From Saccharopolyspora elongata (lineage in GTDB: Bacteria > Actinomycetota > Actinomycetes > Mycobacteriales > Pseudonocardiaceae), in contig NZ_SMKW01000037.1 in the NCBI RefSeq assembly GCF_004348985.1, positions 1-64,000 on the forward strand: a stretch of 64,000 nt of DNA, read 5' to 3'. The translations under genes and the position numbers were made by a program. Under the pieces are notes generated by a model. It was not told the origin of the DNA and did no database searches. It was given only the letters and a program-made list of their open reading frames with translations. The stretch's first letter is position 1; each line of letters opens with the position of its first letter. This document shows, piece after piece, positions 1 to 7,825 of the stretch.

Positions 1-1
1 G

Positions 2-181
2 GAGGGGGGAGGGCCCAAGGAAGCCGCGCGCAAGTGGTTCGGCGGTGTGAACGAAGGAGTCACCGCGCCGCTGGCCGGGCGGGCGGTCACCACCCCGGGC
101 GCCGCGCCCGGGGTAGTGACCGCCGGGCAGGGCCGCTTCCAGCGGATACTCGCTCGGTTGACCTGGTGGCCGTCCGCGTAG
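2..181 (+). CDS. Possible 3' end of an upstream gene (partial)
   Basis: One frame is open from the window edge to a TAG ten bases before the MOSC start, giving a 59-residue C-terminal piece that ends in ...LARLTWWPSA. It carries no motif I recognise. The long inverted repeat at 82-124 falls inside this frame, which is odd for coding DNA and weakens the call; the piece could also be noncoding. Product unknown. Confidence 0.3.
   Translation, partial: EGGGPKEAARKWFGGVNEGVTAPLAGRAVTTPGAAPGVVTAGQGRFQRILARLTWWPSA
82..124. repeat. 20-bp inverted repeat (hairpin)
   Basis: Arms at 82-101 and 105-124 (GGCGGTCAC.ACCCCGGGCG) pair at 19 of 20 positions around a 3-base loop. There is no T-tract. It could be a terminator-like hairpin or a protein site ahead of the MOSC gene. 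Confidence 0.5.
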
Positions 182-190
182 GTTGGGGCC

Positions 191-856
191 ATGGGGATTG
201 TGCAGTCGGTGAACCTCGCGGTGGTGCAGACCGGGGATTGGACCGGGCGCGTGGGGCGCAGCGGTATCGACAAGCGCCCGGCCGGTGGGCCGGTGCGGTT
301 CGAGCACGCCGGCGTGCACGGCGACACGGTGTGCGACGTGAAGTACCACGGGGCCTGGTACCAGGCGGCCTACGCGTTCGACAGCGAGGAGCTCGGGTAC
401 TGGTCGCGGGAGCTGGGGCGCGAGCTGGTCCCCGGCAATGCCGGCGAGAACCTCACGCTGGTGGGGTGCGACAGCAGTTTCGCGGTGATCGGCGAGCGGT
501 GGCGGATCGGTGGGGCCGTGCTGCGGGTGACGGGGCCGCGCACGCCGTGCCGGGTGTTCGCCGGGTTCTGGGACGTCAAGGGCCTGGTCAAACGGTTCAG
601 CGAGCACGGCCGGACCGGCGCGTACCTGGCGGTGGAGGAGCCGGGCGAGATCACCGCAGGCGATGCGGTCGAGGTGCTCTCCCGGCCGGAGCACGGGGTG
701 CGGGTGTCCGAGGTGTTCGCCCTGAAGATGCAGGACCGCGGGGACCTGGCCGAACACGTCGCCGGTGGTCTCGCCGATCTGCCGGAGAAGTGGCGGGAGT
801 CGATCGCCGCGAGGGTGCAGCGCTACCGCTCGGGGCGGCATTCGACGATGGCGTAG
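191..856 (+). CDS. MOSC domain-containing protein (YiiM-like)
   Basis: Predicted MOSC-fold protein of 221 residues. The MOSC domain, named for the molybdenum cofactor sulfurase C-terminus, occurs in sulfur-carrying proteins and in YiiM/mARC-type enzymes that reduce N-hydroxylated compounds. Visible marks are the N-terminal stretch GIVQSVNLAVVQTG, the KYHGAWYQAAYAF segment, PGNAGENLTL and the conserved cysteine in RTPCRVFAGF (near residue 120), the usual sulfur or Moco ligand position. Length fits the YiiM group. The ATG lies 6 bases after TAGGTT, so the transcript may be leaderless. The 3' end overlaps the convergent methyltransferase gene by 34 bp. Substrate is not predictable. Confidence 0.88.
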   Translation: MGIVQSVNLAVVQTGDWTGRVGRSGIDKRPAGGPVRFEHAGVHGDTVCDVKYHGAWYQAAYAFDSEELGYWSRELGRELVPGNAGENLTLVGCDSSFAVIGERWRIGGAVLRVTGPRTPCRVFAGFWDVKGLVKRFSEHGRTGAYLAVEEPGEITAGDAVEVLSRPEHGVRVSEVFALKMQDRGDLAEHVAGGLADLPEKWRESIAARVQRYRSGRHSTMA

Positions 857-1827
857 CCGTTGTCCAGCGGCGTGAAGTCCTCGACGGCGAGCCCGGCGGC
901 CTCCGCGACCTGCTGGATTCGGTCGAGATCGCGCATCCGGCCGCCGACGTAGATCATCATCCGCAGGTCCATCTCGGTGAACAGCGCCATCCGCTCCCGG
1001 TCCGGCAGCAGTTCGATGATCAGCAGGCGCCCGCCCGGGGCGACCGCTTGCTTGCAGTGCGTCAGGATCCGGGTGGCGTCCTCGTCGTCCCAGTCGCCGA
1101 GGACATCGCAGACCACCACGGCATCGGCCTGGATGGGCAGCGGGTCGAAGAAGCTCGCGGTGACCACCTCCGAGCGGTCGCCGACGCCCTGTTCGCGCAG
1201 GTAGTCGGCCGCGTTGCGGGCCGGGCCCGGCAGGTCGACCACGATGCCGCGCGCCTTCGGGTTGGCCCGGAGGATCTCGGCGAGCAGCACGCCCTTGCCG
1301 CCGCCGGCGTCGGCGATCCGGCCGTAGGCGCTCCAGTCGTGCGCGACGGCGATCAGCGGGGCGATCCCGTAGGTCTTGGTCTCCATGAGGGCGTCGAACG
1401 AGTCCGACAGTTGCGGGTTGTGCGCCAGGTCTTCCCAGAAGGACCGGCCGAACGCGGCCGGATAGGCGGGGTGGCGGCCGCGGACTTGCTCGATGAGCTC
1501 GACGAACGCGAGGTCGGCGCGGCCGACGGCCCCGTCGAGGTCCAGCCAGGGCTGGGGGCCGTCGGCCAGGTCGCTGCGCAGCGCCTGCGAGGCGTCGTTG
1601 GGGCCGAAGACGTCGGGCTCGGGTTCGGTGAACATGCCGCGGTGCACCAGGAATCGCAGGACGCGCCCGAGCGGATCGGCCTCGGCCCGGCAGCGGTGCG
1701 CGATCTCGGCGAGGGGGAGCGGGCCGTCCTTGACCGCGTCGGGCACCCGGAGGGTGGCCGCCGTGCGGACTGCGAACGGCGTGGCCAGGTCGGCCATAGC
1801 CCAGACGTCCGGCGACTCGGGGGGCAT
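823..1827 (-). CDS. SAM-dependent O-methyltransferase family 2 protein
   Basis: 334 residues from the chosen ATG. The N-terminal half looks like the dimerisation/winged-helix domain of the hydroxyneurosporene/TcmO-type O-methyltransferases (WAMADLATPFAVRTAATLRV, then LGRVLRFLVHRGMF). The C-terminal half is a Rossmann methyltransferase with the glycine motif IADAGGGKGVLLAEIL and the acidic ribose-binding IVVDLPG, then the late motif CKQAVAPGGRLLIIELL. An upstream in-frame start at 2115 would add 96 low-complexity residues with no family match, so I reject it. No strong Shine-Dalgarno is seen. The acceptor is unknown, and no biosynthetic cluster surrounds it. It may be resistance or secondary-metabolite related, but that is speculation. 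Confidence 0.82.
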   Translation of the reverse strand: MPPESPDVWAMADLATPFAVRTAATLRVPDAVKDGPLPLAEIAHRCRAEADPLGRVLRFLVHRGMFTEPEPDVFGPNDASQALRSDLADGPQPWLDLDGAVGRADLAFVELIEQVRGRHPAYPAAFGRSFWEDLAHNPQLSDSFDALMETKTYGIAPLIAVAHDWSAYGRIADAGGGKGVLLAEILRANPKARGIVVDLPGPARNAADYLREQGVGDRSEVVTASFFDPLPIQADAVVVCDVLGDWDDEDATRILTHCKQAVAPGGRLLIIELLPDRERMALFTEMDLRMMIYVGGRMRDLDRIQQVAEAAGLAVEDFTPLDNGYAIVECRPER

Positions 1828-2074
1828 GCGTTGCAGGGTAAGCCCGTCCGGCCTGCTCAGCGCGCCGCGAGCGGCCCGCCAGGGGCTGAACGCGTTTTCG
1901 ACCGAGACCGGTAGTTCTTTGTGGACAGCTCGCCGCTGTCCGATGACGCAGGAGCTTCTCCGCCGCGAAGTCGTTGTCCTGAAGCGAAAGCCGTTGCGCG
2001 GCGCGCTGTTCAGCAGCCGAGCGGACCGCGAGTCCTTCGGGCTGCGGCGGCAACCCGAAGGACTCGCAGATCCG

Positions 2075-2512
2075 CTAGACCCCGAAGACACCCTCGCTGA
2101 TCGCGCTCGGCGCACCGGGGCTGCCCTGCTTCACATCCCAGGTCCAGAACTCGACGACGTTGTGGTCCGGGTCGGCCACGTACGCCGAGCGTGCATTGCC
2201 CGGGCCGAACTCCACCTCGTCGACCTGCGCACCGCGCGCGCGAACCCGCTCGACGACCGCGTCGTACTCGTCGTCGCTCACGGACAGGGCGTAGTGGACG
2301 TGCACGCCGCCCCGGGCGCGGGCTATGCCCAGAGCCGGCTTCCACAGGCCGATCCTGGTGCCGCCGGCCAGTACCCACACCGCTTCGCGGTTGCGCCAGT
2401 GCCCGCCTTCCCAGCGTTCGATGACCGGGAAACCGAGCACTTCGGTGTAGAAGCGCTCGGCGGCGTCGAGATCCGCCACCTCCAGGACCAGTTCGTTCAC
2501 ACCGGACGTCAT
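2075..2512 (-). CDS. VOC family (glyoxalase/dioxygenase superfamily) protein
   Basis: 145 residues, one VOC unit of two beta-alpha-beta-beta-beta modules. It opens with NELVLEVADLDAAERFYTEVLGF and has late motifs GGVHVHYALSV (histidine metal-ligand position) and DPDHNVVEFW (glutamate ligand). Two in-frame ATGs lie 6 bp apart. AGGAGG sits directly against the first but 6 bases before the second (2512), so the second is chosen. It diverges from an ArsR-type regulator and shares its operator. There are no cysteine pairs, so it is not an ArsI-type C-As lyase. Substrate unknown; the neighbour suggests an inducible detoxification or modifying enzyme. Confidence 0.85.
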   Translation of the reverse strand: MTSGVNELVLEVADLDAAERFYTEVLGFPVIERWEGGHWRNREAVWVLAGGTRIGLWKPALGIARARGGVHVHYALSVSDDEYDAVVERVRARGAQVDEVEFGPGNARSAYVADPDHNVVEFWTWDVKQGSPGAPSAISEGVFGV

Positions 2513-2519
2513 CGTCATC

Positions 2520-2558
2520 CTCCTATATAGGCAGTTGCCGATTCTCTTTATATAGGAG
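2520..2558. promoter_or_regulatory. Divergent ArsR/VOC operator
   Basis: Perfect 10-bp inverted arms CTCCTATATA (2520-2529) and TATATAGGAG (2549-2558) are separated by 19 bp. The left arm includes the Shine-Dalgarno of the VOC gene, and the right arm lies just upstream of the ArsR -10 element. This is the expected position for an autoregulating ArsR dimer site. Confidence 0.6.
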
Positions 2559-2566
2559 AGTGACGA

Positions 2567-2572
2567 TACAAT
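2567..2572 (+). promoter_or_regulatory. -10 element of leaderless arsR-like gene
   Basis: TACAAT lies 6 bases before the GTG at 2579. An earlier ATG at 2571 is out of frame, and no Shine-Dalgarno is correctly spaced, so a leaderless mRNA starting at the GTG fits best. Confidence 0.5.
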
Positions 2573-2578
2573 GGTCAG

Positions 2579-2866
2579 GTGGGCGATGATGATCTGGCGC
2601 ACACCGCCGGCTTGTTCCGGGCGATGGGGCACCCCATCCGGCTCGGCGTGCTCGACCGGCTGCGCCGCGAGGGCGAGATCTGCGCCTGCGACTTCACCGA
2701 GTACTTCGGGGTGAGCCAGCCGACGATCTCCGGCCACCTGCGCACGTTGCGCGAGGCCGGGCTGGTGCGGACCCGCCGGGACGGCACCCAGATCTGCTAC
2801 TCGCTCGACCCGGCGGCGCTGGAAGTGGTCCGGCGGATGTCCGCATTGCTGGTTTCGACCGTGTAG
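2579..2866 (+). CDS. ArsR/SmtB family winged-helix repressor
   Basis: 95 residues, the usual length of the family. The core is LFRAMGHPIRLGVLDRLRREGEI, followed by the recognition helix VSQPTISGHLRTLREAGLV and wing TRRDGTQICYSL. The segment EICACDF resembles the alpha-3 CxCD metal or metalloid site of ArsR/CadC (ELCVCDL), so a thiophilic metal or arsenite could be the inducer; this is inference. It starts at a GTG with no ribosome site but a good -10 six bases upstream. It is divergent from the VOC gene, which is its likely target together with itself. Confidence 0.9.
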   Translation: MGDDDLAHTAGLFRAMGHPIRLGVLDRLRREGEICACDFTEYFGVSQPTISGHLRTLREAGLVRTRRDGTQICYSLDPAALEVVRRMSALLVSTV

Positions 2867-2927
2867 GGACGTGCGGGGCGTCGGGGCGGCCCGGTACGGT
2901 GGCGAAAAGCCCAGGAGGACGGTCCGC

Positions 2928-3365
2928 ATGCACCTGGCCGAAGTGGCCGATCTGGCCCGCCGAGACGCCGCCGACGGCGTGCAGCAGCAGATCGTCGCGG
3001 CCGTCATCGACGCCGGTGGGCAGGTCCTGCTGGTGCGCCGCCGGGAGACGGATTCCCGCGGTGGTGAATGGGAATTCCCCGGCGGCAAGGTCGATCCCGG
3101 CGAAGACCTGAACACGGCGCTGCACCGCGAGGTGGACGAGGAGACGGGCCTCCGCATCGCCGAGATCACCGGCTACCTGGGCGCGTTCGACTACATCACG
3201 CGCAGCGGCACGTACAACCGCCAGCACACCTGGTCGGTCACCGTCGCCACGGCCGAAGGCGTGCGGCTGACCGAGCACGATGCGTACACCTGGGTCTCGG
3301 CGACTGACGAGATCCCGCTCGGCGCCGACCTCGAAGGCATCCTGGAGAAGCACTTCAAGTCCTGA
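2928..3365 (+). CDS. Nudix hydrolase (MutT-like)
   Basis: 145 residues with a complete Nudix box, GGKVDPGEDLNTALHREVDEETGL (GX5EX7REUXEEXGU), at about residues 50-72, preceded by VLLVRRRETDSRGGEWEFPGG. It hydrolyses a nucleoside diphosphate linked to another group. The WEFPGGKV context is typical of 8-oxo-dGTP or CTP pyrophosphatase-like members, but the substrate is not certain. The ATG at 2928 is chosen over an upstream in-frame start because AGGAGG lies 9 bases before it. It follows the ArsR gene by 61 bp on the same strand and may be co-transcribed. Confidence 0.92.
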   Translation: MHLAEVADLARRDAADGVQQQIVAAVIDAGGQVLLVRRRETDSRGGEWEFPGGKVDPGEDLNTALHREVDEETGLRIAEITGYLGAFDYITRSGTYNRQHTWSVTVATAEGVRLTEHDAYTWVSATDEIPLGADLEGILEKHFKS

Positions 3366-3745
3366 TCGTCCTGAGTGGACGACGGCAACGGCGCGTCGTT
3401 TCCTGCGGAGATCGCCCGGCAGGTGATCCATGGGGTAGGCCCGGCGTAGTGCTGGGCGGCTCGAAGTTGCCTCCGGGCTCGCCGCCCGAGCATCGCGGGC
3501 CGTTCCGGGCGTGAGCGGCAGCCGGTTCGACCGGGCCGCGTTCGATCGTCGTCGACATCCGCCGGTGGTCGACGTGGGAAGTCGTCCGCTCCCTCCTCCG
3601 GCTCGTCAGGACTCCACCGCTACCCGATCGGGCCTGTGATGTAGCGCACCCTGTTGCATTGGCCGCGTTTCTGGGAAAGATTGGAGTACCAAAGGTTTGG
3701 TTTCCTAGTAATTACCGACCGGTTCGGCGGAAGGTGCGTTGCGAC
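3366..3745. other. Intergenic region before the valine cluster
   Basis: About 380 bp with no convincing coding frame. The first 270 bp are GC-rich and featureless. The last 100 bp are AT-richer and hold the candidate operator listed separately and a probable promoter for mmsA. Confidence 0.5.
3688..3701. promoter_or_regulatory. Candidate operator upstream of mmsA
   Basis: ACCAAAGGTTTGGT is a 6+2+6 palindrome 44 bp before the mmsA start in the AT-rich promoter region. A second, weaker dyad (CCGACCGGTTCGG) follows at about 3717-3729. No regulator gene for the cluster is in the window. Confidence 0.4.
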
Positions 3746-5245
3746 ATGACCAACGAGCTGGAGCACTTCATCGGCGGCAAGCGCGTGGCGGGGACGTCCG
3801 GGTCCTTCGGTGACGTGTTCGATCCCAACACCGGGCAGGTGCAGGCCAGGGTGCCGCTGGCCTCGGCGGAGGAGGTCGCGGCGGCGGTCGACAACGCCGC
3901 CGAGGCGCAGCCGGCGTGGGCCGCGATGAACCCGCAGAAGCGGGCGCGGGTGCTGATGCGGTTCCTCCAGCTGGTCAACGACGAGATGGACTCGCTGGCC
4001 CGGCTGCTCGCCTCCGAGCACGGCAAGACCGTCCCCGACGCCAAGGGCGACATCCAGCGCGGCCTGGAGGTCGTCGAGTTCGCCGTCGGCATCCCGCACT
4101 TGCTCAAGGGCGAGTACAGCGAGAGCGTCGGCACCGGCATCGACGTGTACTCACTGCGGCAGCCGCTGGGCGTGGTCGCCGGCATCACGCCGTTCAACTT
4201 CCCCGCGATGATCCCGCTGTGGAAGGCTGCACCGGCCATCGCCTGCGGCAACGCCTTCGTGCTCAAGCCCTCCGAACGCGACCCCTCGGTGCCGTTGCGG
4301 CTGGCCGAGCTGTTCATCGAGGCCGGGCTGCCGCCGGGGATCTTCAACGTGGTCAACGGCGACAAGACCGCGGTGGACGCGATCCTGACCGAGCCGCGCA
4401 TCGAGGCCGTCGGGTTCGTCGGCTCGTCGGCGATCGCCGAGTACATCTACTCGACCGCCGCGGCCCACGGGAAGCGCGCGCAGTGCTTCGGCGGCGCCAA
4501 GAACCACCTGATCGTGATGCCCGACGCCGACCTCGACCAGGCCGCCGACGCCCTGATCGGCGCCGGTTACGGCTCCGCCGGGGAGCGCTGCATGGCGATC
4601 TCGGTCGCCGTGCCGGTCGGCGAGGCCACCGCCGACGCGTTGATCGAGAAGCTCGTCGAGCGGGTGCACCGGCTGACGATCGGCACCAGCTTCGACGAGG
4701 CCGCCGACTTCGGCCCGCTGGTGACCAAGCAGGCCTGGCAGCGAGTCCGCGACCTGATCGGCGTCGGCGTCGAGGAAGGCGCGAAGCTGCTGGTCGACGG
4801 CCGGGACTTCAAGCTCGCCGGGCACGAGGACGGCTTCTTCCTGGGCGCCTCGCTGTTCGACCACGTCACCCCGGACATGCGGATCTACCAGGAGGAGATC
4901 TTCGGACCGGTGCTGTCGGTGGTCCGCGCCGCCGACTACGACGAGGCGGTCCGGCTGCCCAGCGAGAACGAGTACGGCAACGGCGTGGCGATCTTCACTC
5001 GCGACGGCGACGCGGCGCGCGAGTTCGTCTCCCGCGTCAACACCGGCATGGTCGGCGTCAACGTGCCGATCCCGGTGCCGATCGCCTACCACACCTTCGG
5101 CGGCTGGAAGCGGTCCGGATTCGGCGACCTCAACCAGCACGGGCCGGACTCGATCCGGTTCTACACCAAGACCAAGACGGTCACCTCGCGCTGGCCCTCC
5201 GGCCTCAAGGAAGGCGCCAGCTTCACCATTCCGACGATGCACTGA
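3746..5245 (+). CDS. mmsA: Methylmalonate-semialdehyde dehydrogenase (CoA-acylating)
   Basis: 499 residues, the full family length. It oxidises methylmalonate semialdehyde (and malonate semialdehyde) with NAD and CoA to propionyl-CoA (acetyl-CoA), the last step of valine breakdown. Seen are the aldehyde dehydrogenase signature TPFNFPAMIPLW, the NAD-binding region GNAFVLKPSERDPS, FVGSSAIAEYIY, and the catalytic cysteine in AGERCMAIS (Cys282). The histidine/arginine CoA-type context replaces the general-base glutamate of ordinary aldehyde dehydrogenases. Start ATG has GGAAGG about 11 bases upstream; a longer in-frame start at 3659 would run through the operator. It leads a valine operon with the next three genes. 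Confidence 0.95.
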   Translation: MTNELEHFIGGKRVAGTSGSFGDVFDPNTGQVQARVPLASAEEVAAAVDNAAEAQPAWAAMNPQKRARVLMRFLQLVNDEMDSLARLLASEHGKTVPDAKGDIQRGLEVVEFAVGIPHLLKGEYSESVGTGIDVYSLRQPLGVVAGITPFNFPAMIPLWKAAPAIACGNAFVLKPSERDPSVPLRLAELFIEAGLPPGIFNVVNGDKTAVDAILTEPRIEAVGFVGSSAIAEYIYSTAAAHGKRAQCFGGAKNHLIVMPDADLDQAADALIGAGYGSAGERCMAISVAVPVGEATADALIEKLVERVHRLTIGTSFDEAADFGPLVTKQAWQRVRDLIGVGVEEGAKLLVDGRDFKLAGHEDGFFLGASLFDHVTPDMRIYQEEIFGPVLSVVRAADYDEAVRLPSENEYGNGVAIFTRDGDAAREFVSRVNTGMVGVNVPIPVPIAYHTFGGWKRSGFGDLNQHGPDSIRFYTKTKTVTSRWPSGLKEGASFTIPTMH

Positions 5246-5252
5246 ACCGGGT

Positions 5253-5292
5253 GGGTGCGGCGGCGATCTCGTGCGAAATCGCCGCCGCACCC
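5253..5292. repeat. 15-bp perfect hairpin between mmsA and the acyl-CoA dehydrogenase
   Basis: Arms GGGTGCGGCGGCGAT (5253-5267) and its complement (5278-5292) flank a 10-base loop. No T-tract. Its location 8 bp after mmsA suggests partial termination or mRNA processing inside the operon. Confidence 0.6.
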
Positions 5293-5334
5293 GCGCCAGG
5301 AGGCGCGAAATCGCTCACGGGGAAGGGAGTGGAC

Positions 5335-6504
5335 GTGTCCGTTGCAGCCGTGGCCGGCCCGGTGTCGCCGTTCGAGCTCACCGAGGACCAGCGCGCGATC
5401 CAGCAGACCGCGCGGGAGTTCGCCACCGAACAACTCGCCCCGCACGCCATCGAATGGGACCAGGCCAAGCACTTCCCGGTCGAGGCGCTGCGCGCCGCCG
5501 GGCAGCTCGGCATCGGCGGCATCTACGTCGACGAGTCGGTCGGCGGCAGCGGCCTGAGCCGGTTCGACTCGGTGCTGATCTTCGAGGCGCTCGCCGCCGG
5601 CGACCCGTCGATCGCCGCCTACATCTCGATCCACAACATGTGCGCGGGCATGATCGACCGCTTCGGCGACGCCGAGCAGCGTGCCCGCTGGCTGCCGGGC
5701 CTGTGCTCGATGGAACGCCTGGCCAGCTACTGCCTCACCGAGCCCGGCGCGGGCTCGGACGCGGCGGCGTTGGAGACCCGCGCGGTCCGCGATGGCGACG
5801 ATTACCTGCTGACTGGGGTCAAGCAGTTCATCTCTGGCGGCGGGACCTCGGACGTCTACGTGGTGATGGCCCGCACCGGCGAGCCCGGTGCGAAGGGCAT
5901 CTCCACCTTCATCGTCGAGGGCGACGCCGAGGGCCTGTCCTTCGGCGCCAACGAGAAGAAGATGGGCTGGAACGCCCAGCCGACCCGGCAGGTGATCTTC
6001 GACGGCGTCCGGGTACCCGCCGCCCAGCGGCTCGGCGACGAGGGCATCGGCTTCCGGATCGCCATGACCGGCCTGGACGGCGGCCGGCTCAGCATCGCCG
6101 CGTGCTCGCTCGGCGGAGCGCAGGCCGCGCTCGACAAGAGCCTCGCCTACGTGCGGGAACGCAGCGCCTTCGGCGCCAAGCTCAGCGAGTTCCAGGTGCT
6201 GCAGTTCAAGCTCGCCGACATGGCCACCGAGCTGGAGGCCGCCCGGCTGCTGCTGTGGCGGGCGGCGTGGGCGCTGGACGTCAAGGACCCGGCGGCCACC
6301 CGGTTGTGCGCAATGGCCAAGCGGCTGGCCACCGACGCGGGGTTCGCGGTGGCCAACGAGGCACTTCAGATCCACGGTGGTTACGGCTACCTTGCCGAGT
6401 ACGGCCTGGAGAAGATCGTCCGCGACCTGCGGGTGCATCAGATCCTGGAAGGTACCAACGAAATCATGCGGCTGATCATCTCCCGGGGCCTGCTGGCGGC
6501 CTGA
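5335..6504 (+). CDS. Acyl-CoA dehydrogenase, probably isobutyryl-CoA dehydrogenase
   Basis: 389 residues, an FAD-dependent acyl-CoA dehydrogenase passing electrons to ETF. Motifs include the signature CLTEPGAGSDAAALETRAV, the substrate/FAD loop KQFISGGGTSDVYVVMART, and the C-terminal QIHGGYGYLAEYGLEKIVRD. The last contains the EGTNEIM glutamate, the catalytic base position for short and medium-chain enzymes. The context between mmsA and a 3-hydroxyisobutyryl-CoA hydrolase points to the ACAD8-type reaction, isobutyryl-CoA to methacrylyl-CoA; this is inference from neighbours. GTG at 5335 is chosen because GAAGGGAG precedes it by 6 bases; GTG 5329 is an alternative. Confidence 0.92.
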   Translation: MSVAAVAGPVSPFELTEDQRAIQQTAREFATEQLAPHAIEWDQAKHFPVEALRAAGQLGIGGIYVDESVGGSGLSRFDSVLIFEALAAGDPSIAAYISIHNMCAGMIDRFGDAEQRARWLPGLCSMERLASYCLTEPGAGSDAAALETRAVRDGDDYLLTGVKQFISGGGTSDVYVVMARTGEPGAKGISTFIVEGDAEGLSFGANEKKMGWNAQPTRQVIFDGVRVPAAQRLGDEGIGFRIAMTGLDGGRLSIAACSLGGAQAALDKSLAYVRERSAFGAKLSEFQVLQFKLADMATELEAARLLLWRAAWALDVKDPAATRLCAMAKRLATDAGFAVANEALQIHGGYGYLAEYGLEKIVRDLRVHQILEGTNEIMRLIISRGLLAA

Positions 6505-6608
6505 CCGCCGGCGGCCTCGGGTGGGCAGCGCACCAGCACGGACTGGGAGGTTCGCAGTGCTCTACGCAAGTCCGGCGCCTCGCGAGCACCGCCCCGACGT
6601 CGTGTGGT

Positions 6609-6656
6609 CCGCAATTTCCATTGAAATCGAAGCTTCGATTTCAATGGAAATTGCGG
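6609..6656. terminator. 48-bp perfect palindrome (ATTGAAAT family)
   Basis: Two 24-base halves are exact complements (centre ..TCGAAG/CTTCGA.., outer GCAATTTCCATTGAAATC). It lies 105 bp after the acyl-CoA dehydrogenase stop and belongs to the same sequence family as 35735-35780 and 40923-40976. Probable hairpin terminator without a T-tract. Confidence 0.65.
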
Positions 6657-6678
6657 CAGGAGGGTGTCGAGGCGGGCG

Positions 6679-6709
6679 CTGAGGTTCCGCTGGCGCACCG
6701 AAACGCAAG
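6679..6709 (+). repeat. Fragment of dispersed repeat
   Basis: CTGAGGTTCCGCT, then CGCACCG and ACGCA, match one end of the repeat seen complete at 22314-22475 and 49351-49510. Only about 30 bp remain here, between a palindrome and the hydrolase gene. Confidence 0.45.
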
Positions 6710-6742
6710 CCGGTCCGTGCACACGAAGACAGGAGTCGCACT

Positions 6743-7777
6743 ATGACGGAGCCCGAGATCCTGGTTCGCGAACAGGGCTCGCTCGGCCGGATCACGCTCA
6801 ACCGCCCCAAGGCGCTCAACTCGCTGACGCTGGGGATGGTCCGGGCGATGGCGCAGGCGGTGGAGCAGTGGCGCACCGCCGAGCACATCCGGGCGATCCT
6901 GATCGACGGGGCCGGTGAGCGCGGGCTGTGCGCGGGCGGCGACGTCCGCGCCCTGCACGACGCGGCGAAGGCCGGCGACGAGTCGCTGCCCGCCGCGTTC
7001 TGGACTGAGGAGTACCAGCTCAACTCGGCCCTGGCGGGTTATCCGAAGCCGGTCATCGGGATCATGGACGGCATCTGCATGGGCGGCGGCGTCGGCATCT
7101 CCGCGCACGGCTCGCACCGGGTGGTCACCGAGCGCTCCAAGATCGGCATGCCCGAGGTCGGCATCGGCTTCATCCCCGACGTCGGCGGCACCTACCTGCT
7201 CTCCCGGGGCCCCGGCGAGCTCGGCACGCACCTGGCGCTGACCGGTGCGCCGGTCGGCGGCGCGGACGCGATCTACTGCGGGGTCGCCGACTACTACGTC
7301 AACAGCGCGAACCTGCCGGAACTCGTCGAGGCGTTGGCCACCGGCGAGGTGGACGAGGTGCTGCAGAAGTTCTCCGAATCCGCGCCCGAGGCCTCGCTGG
7401 CCGCGCAGCGGGAGTGGATCGACGCCGCGTACTCGGCGGACGGCGTCGAGGAGATCCTGCGGCGCCTGCGCGAGCGGCCGGAGGAAGCGGCCCGCGAGAC
7501 CGCCGAGGTGATCGGGCAGAAGTCGCCGACCTCGCTCAAGGTCACCCTGAAGGCCCTGCGCAGCGACTACGGCTCGCTGGAGGACGCCCTCGTCCAGGAG
7601 TACCGGCTGGCCATGGCGTGCGTGCGCATCGGCGACTTCGTCGAGGGCGTGCGCGCGACGCTGGTGGACAAGGACCGCAACCCGCAGTGGTCGCCGGCGC
7701 AGCTGTCCGATGTGGACGAATCTCGGGTGGAGAAGTTCTTCGAACCGGTCGCGGACGAGCCGGAGCTGTTCGGCTGA
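6743..7777 (+). CDS. 3-hydroxyisobutyryl-CoA hydrolase (enoyl-CoA hydratase/isomerase family)
   Basis: 344 residues, longer than a plain hydratase (about 260) and equal to the HIBYL-CoA hydrolase group. The crotonase motif AGGDVRALHDAA and the oxyanion segment GICMGGGVGISAHGSHRVVTERSKIGMPEVGIGF are present, as is the MPEVGIGFIPDVGGTYLLSR block characteristic of the hydrolase. The C-terminal extension (residues 260-344) also matches that group. It frees 3-hydroxyisobutyrate from its CoA ester, avoiding toxic methacrylyl-CoA. It sits in the expected order before mmsB. The ATG has GGAG about 10 bases upstream. The 238-bp gap from the previous gene, with a palindrome, suggests its own promoter or read-through. 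Confidence 0.92.
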   Translation: MTEPEILVREQGSLGRITLNRPKALNSLTLGMVRAMAQAVEQWRTAEHIRAILIDGAGERGLCAGGDVRALHDAAKAGDESLPAAFWTEEYQLNSALAGYPKPVIGIMDGICMGGGVGISAHGSHRVVTERSKIGMPEVGIGFIPDVGGTYLLSRGPGELGTHLALTGAPVGGADAIYCGVADYYVNSANLPELVEALATGEVDEVLQKFSESAPEASLAAQREWIDAAYSADGVEEILRRLRERPEEAARETAEVIGQKSPTSLKVTLKALRSDYGSLEDALVQEYRLAMACVRIGDFVEGVRATLVDKDRNPQWSPAQLSDVDESRVEKFFEPVADEPELFG

Positions 7778-7825
7778 TCCGCGGCGGCCTTGACGGAAGT
7801 TCCAGCGCAGAAGGGGAAAATGACA

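Noticed and set aside
34-1914. 626-residue open frame over the MOSC and methyltransferase genes
   Set aside because: Arg/Gly-rich shadow in another frame of two well-supported genes; typical of high-GC DNA.
3916-6504. 862-residue frame spanning mmsA and the acyl-CoA dehydrogenase
   Set aside because: The first half is an Arg-rich shadow of mmsA; only the part from 5335 is a gene.
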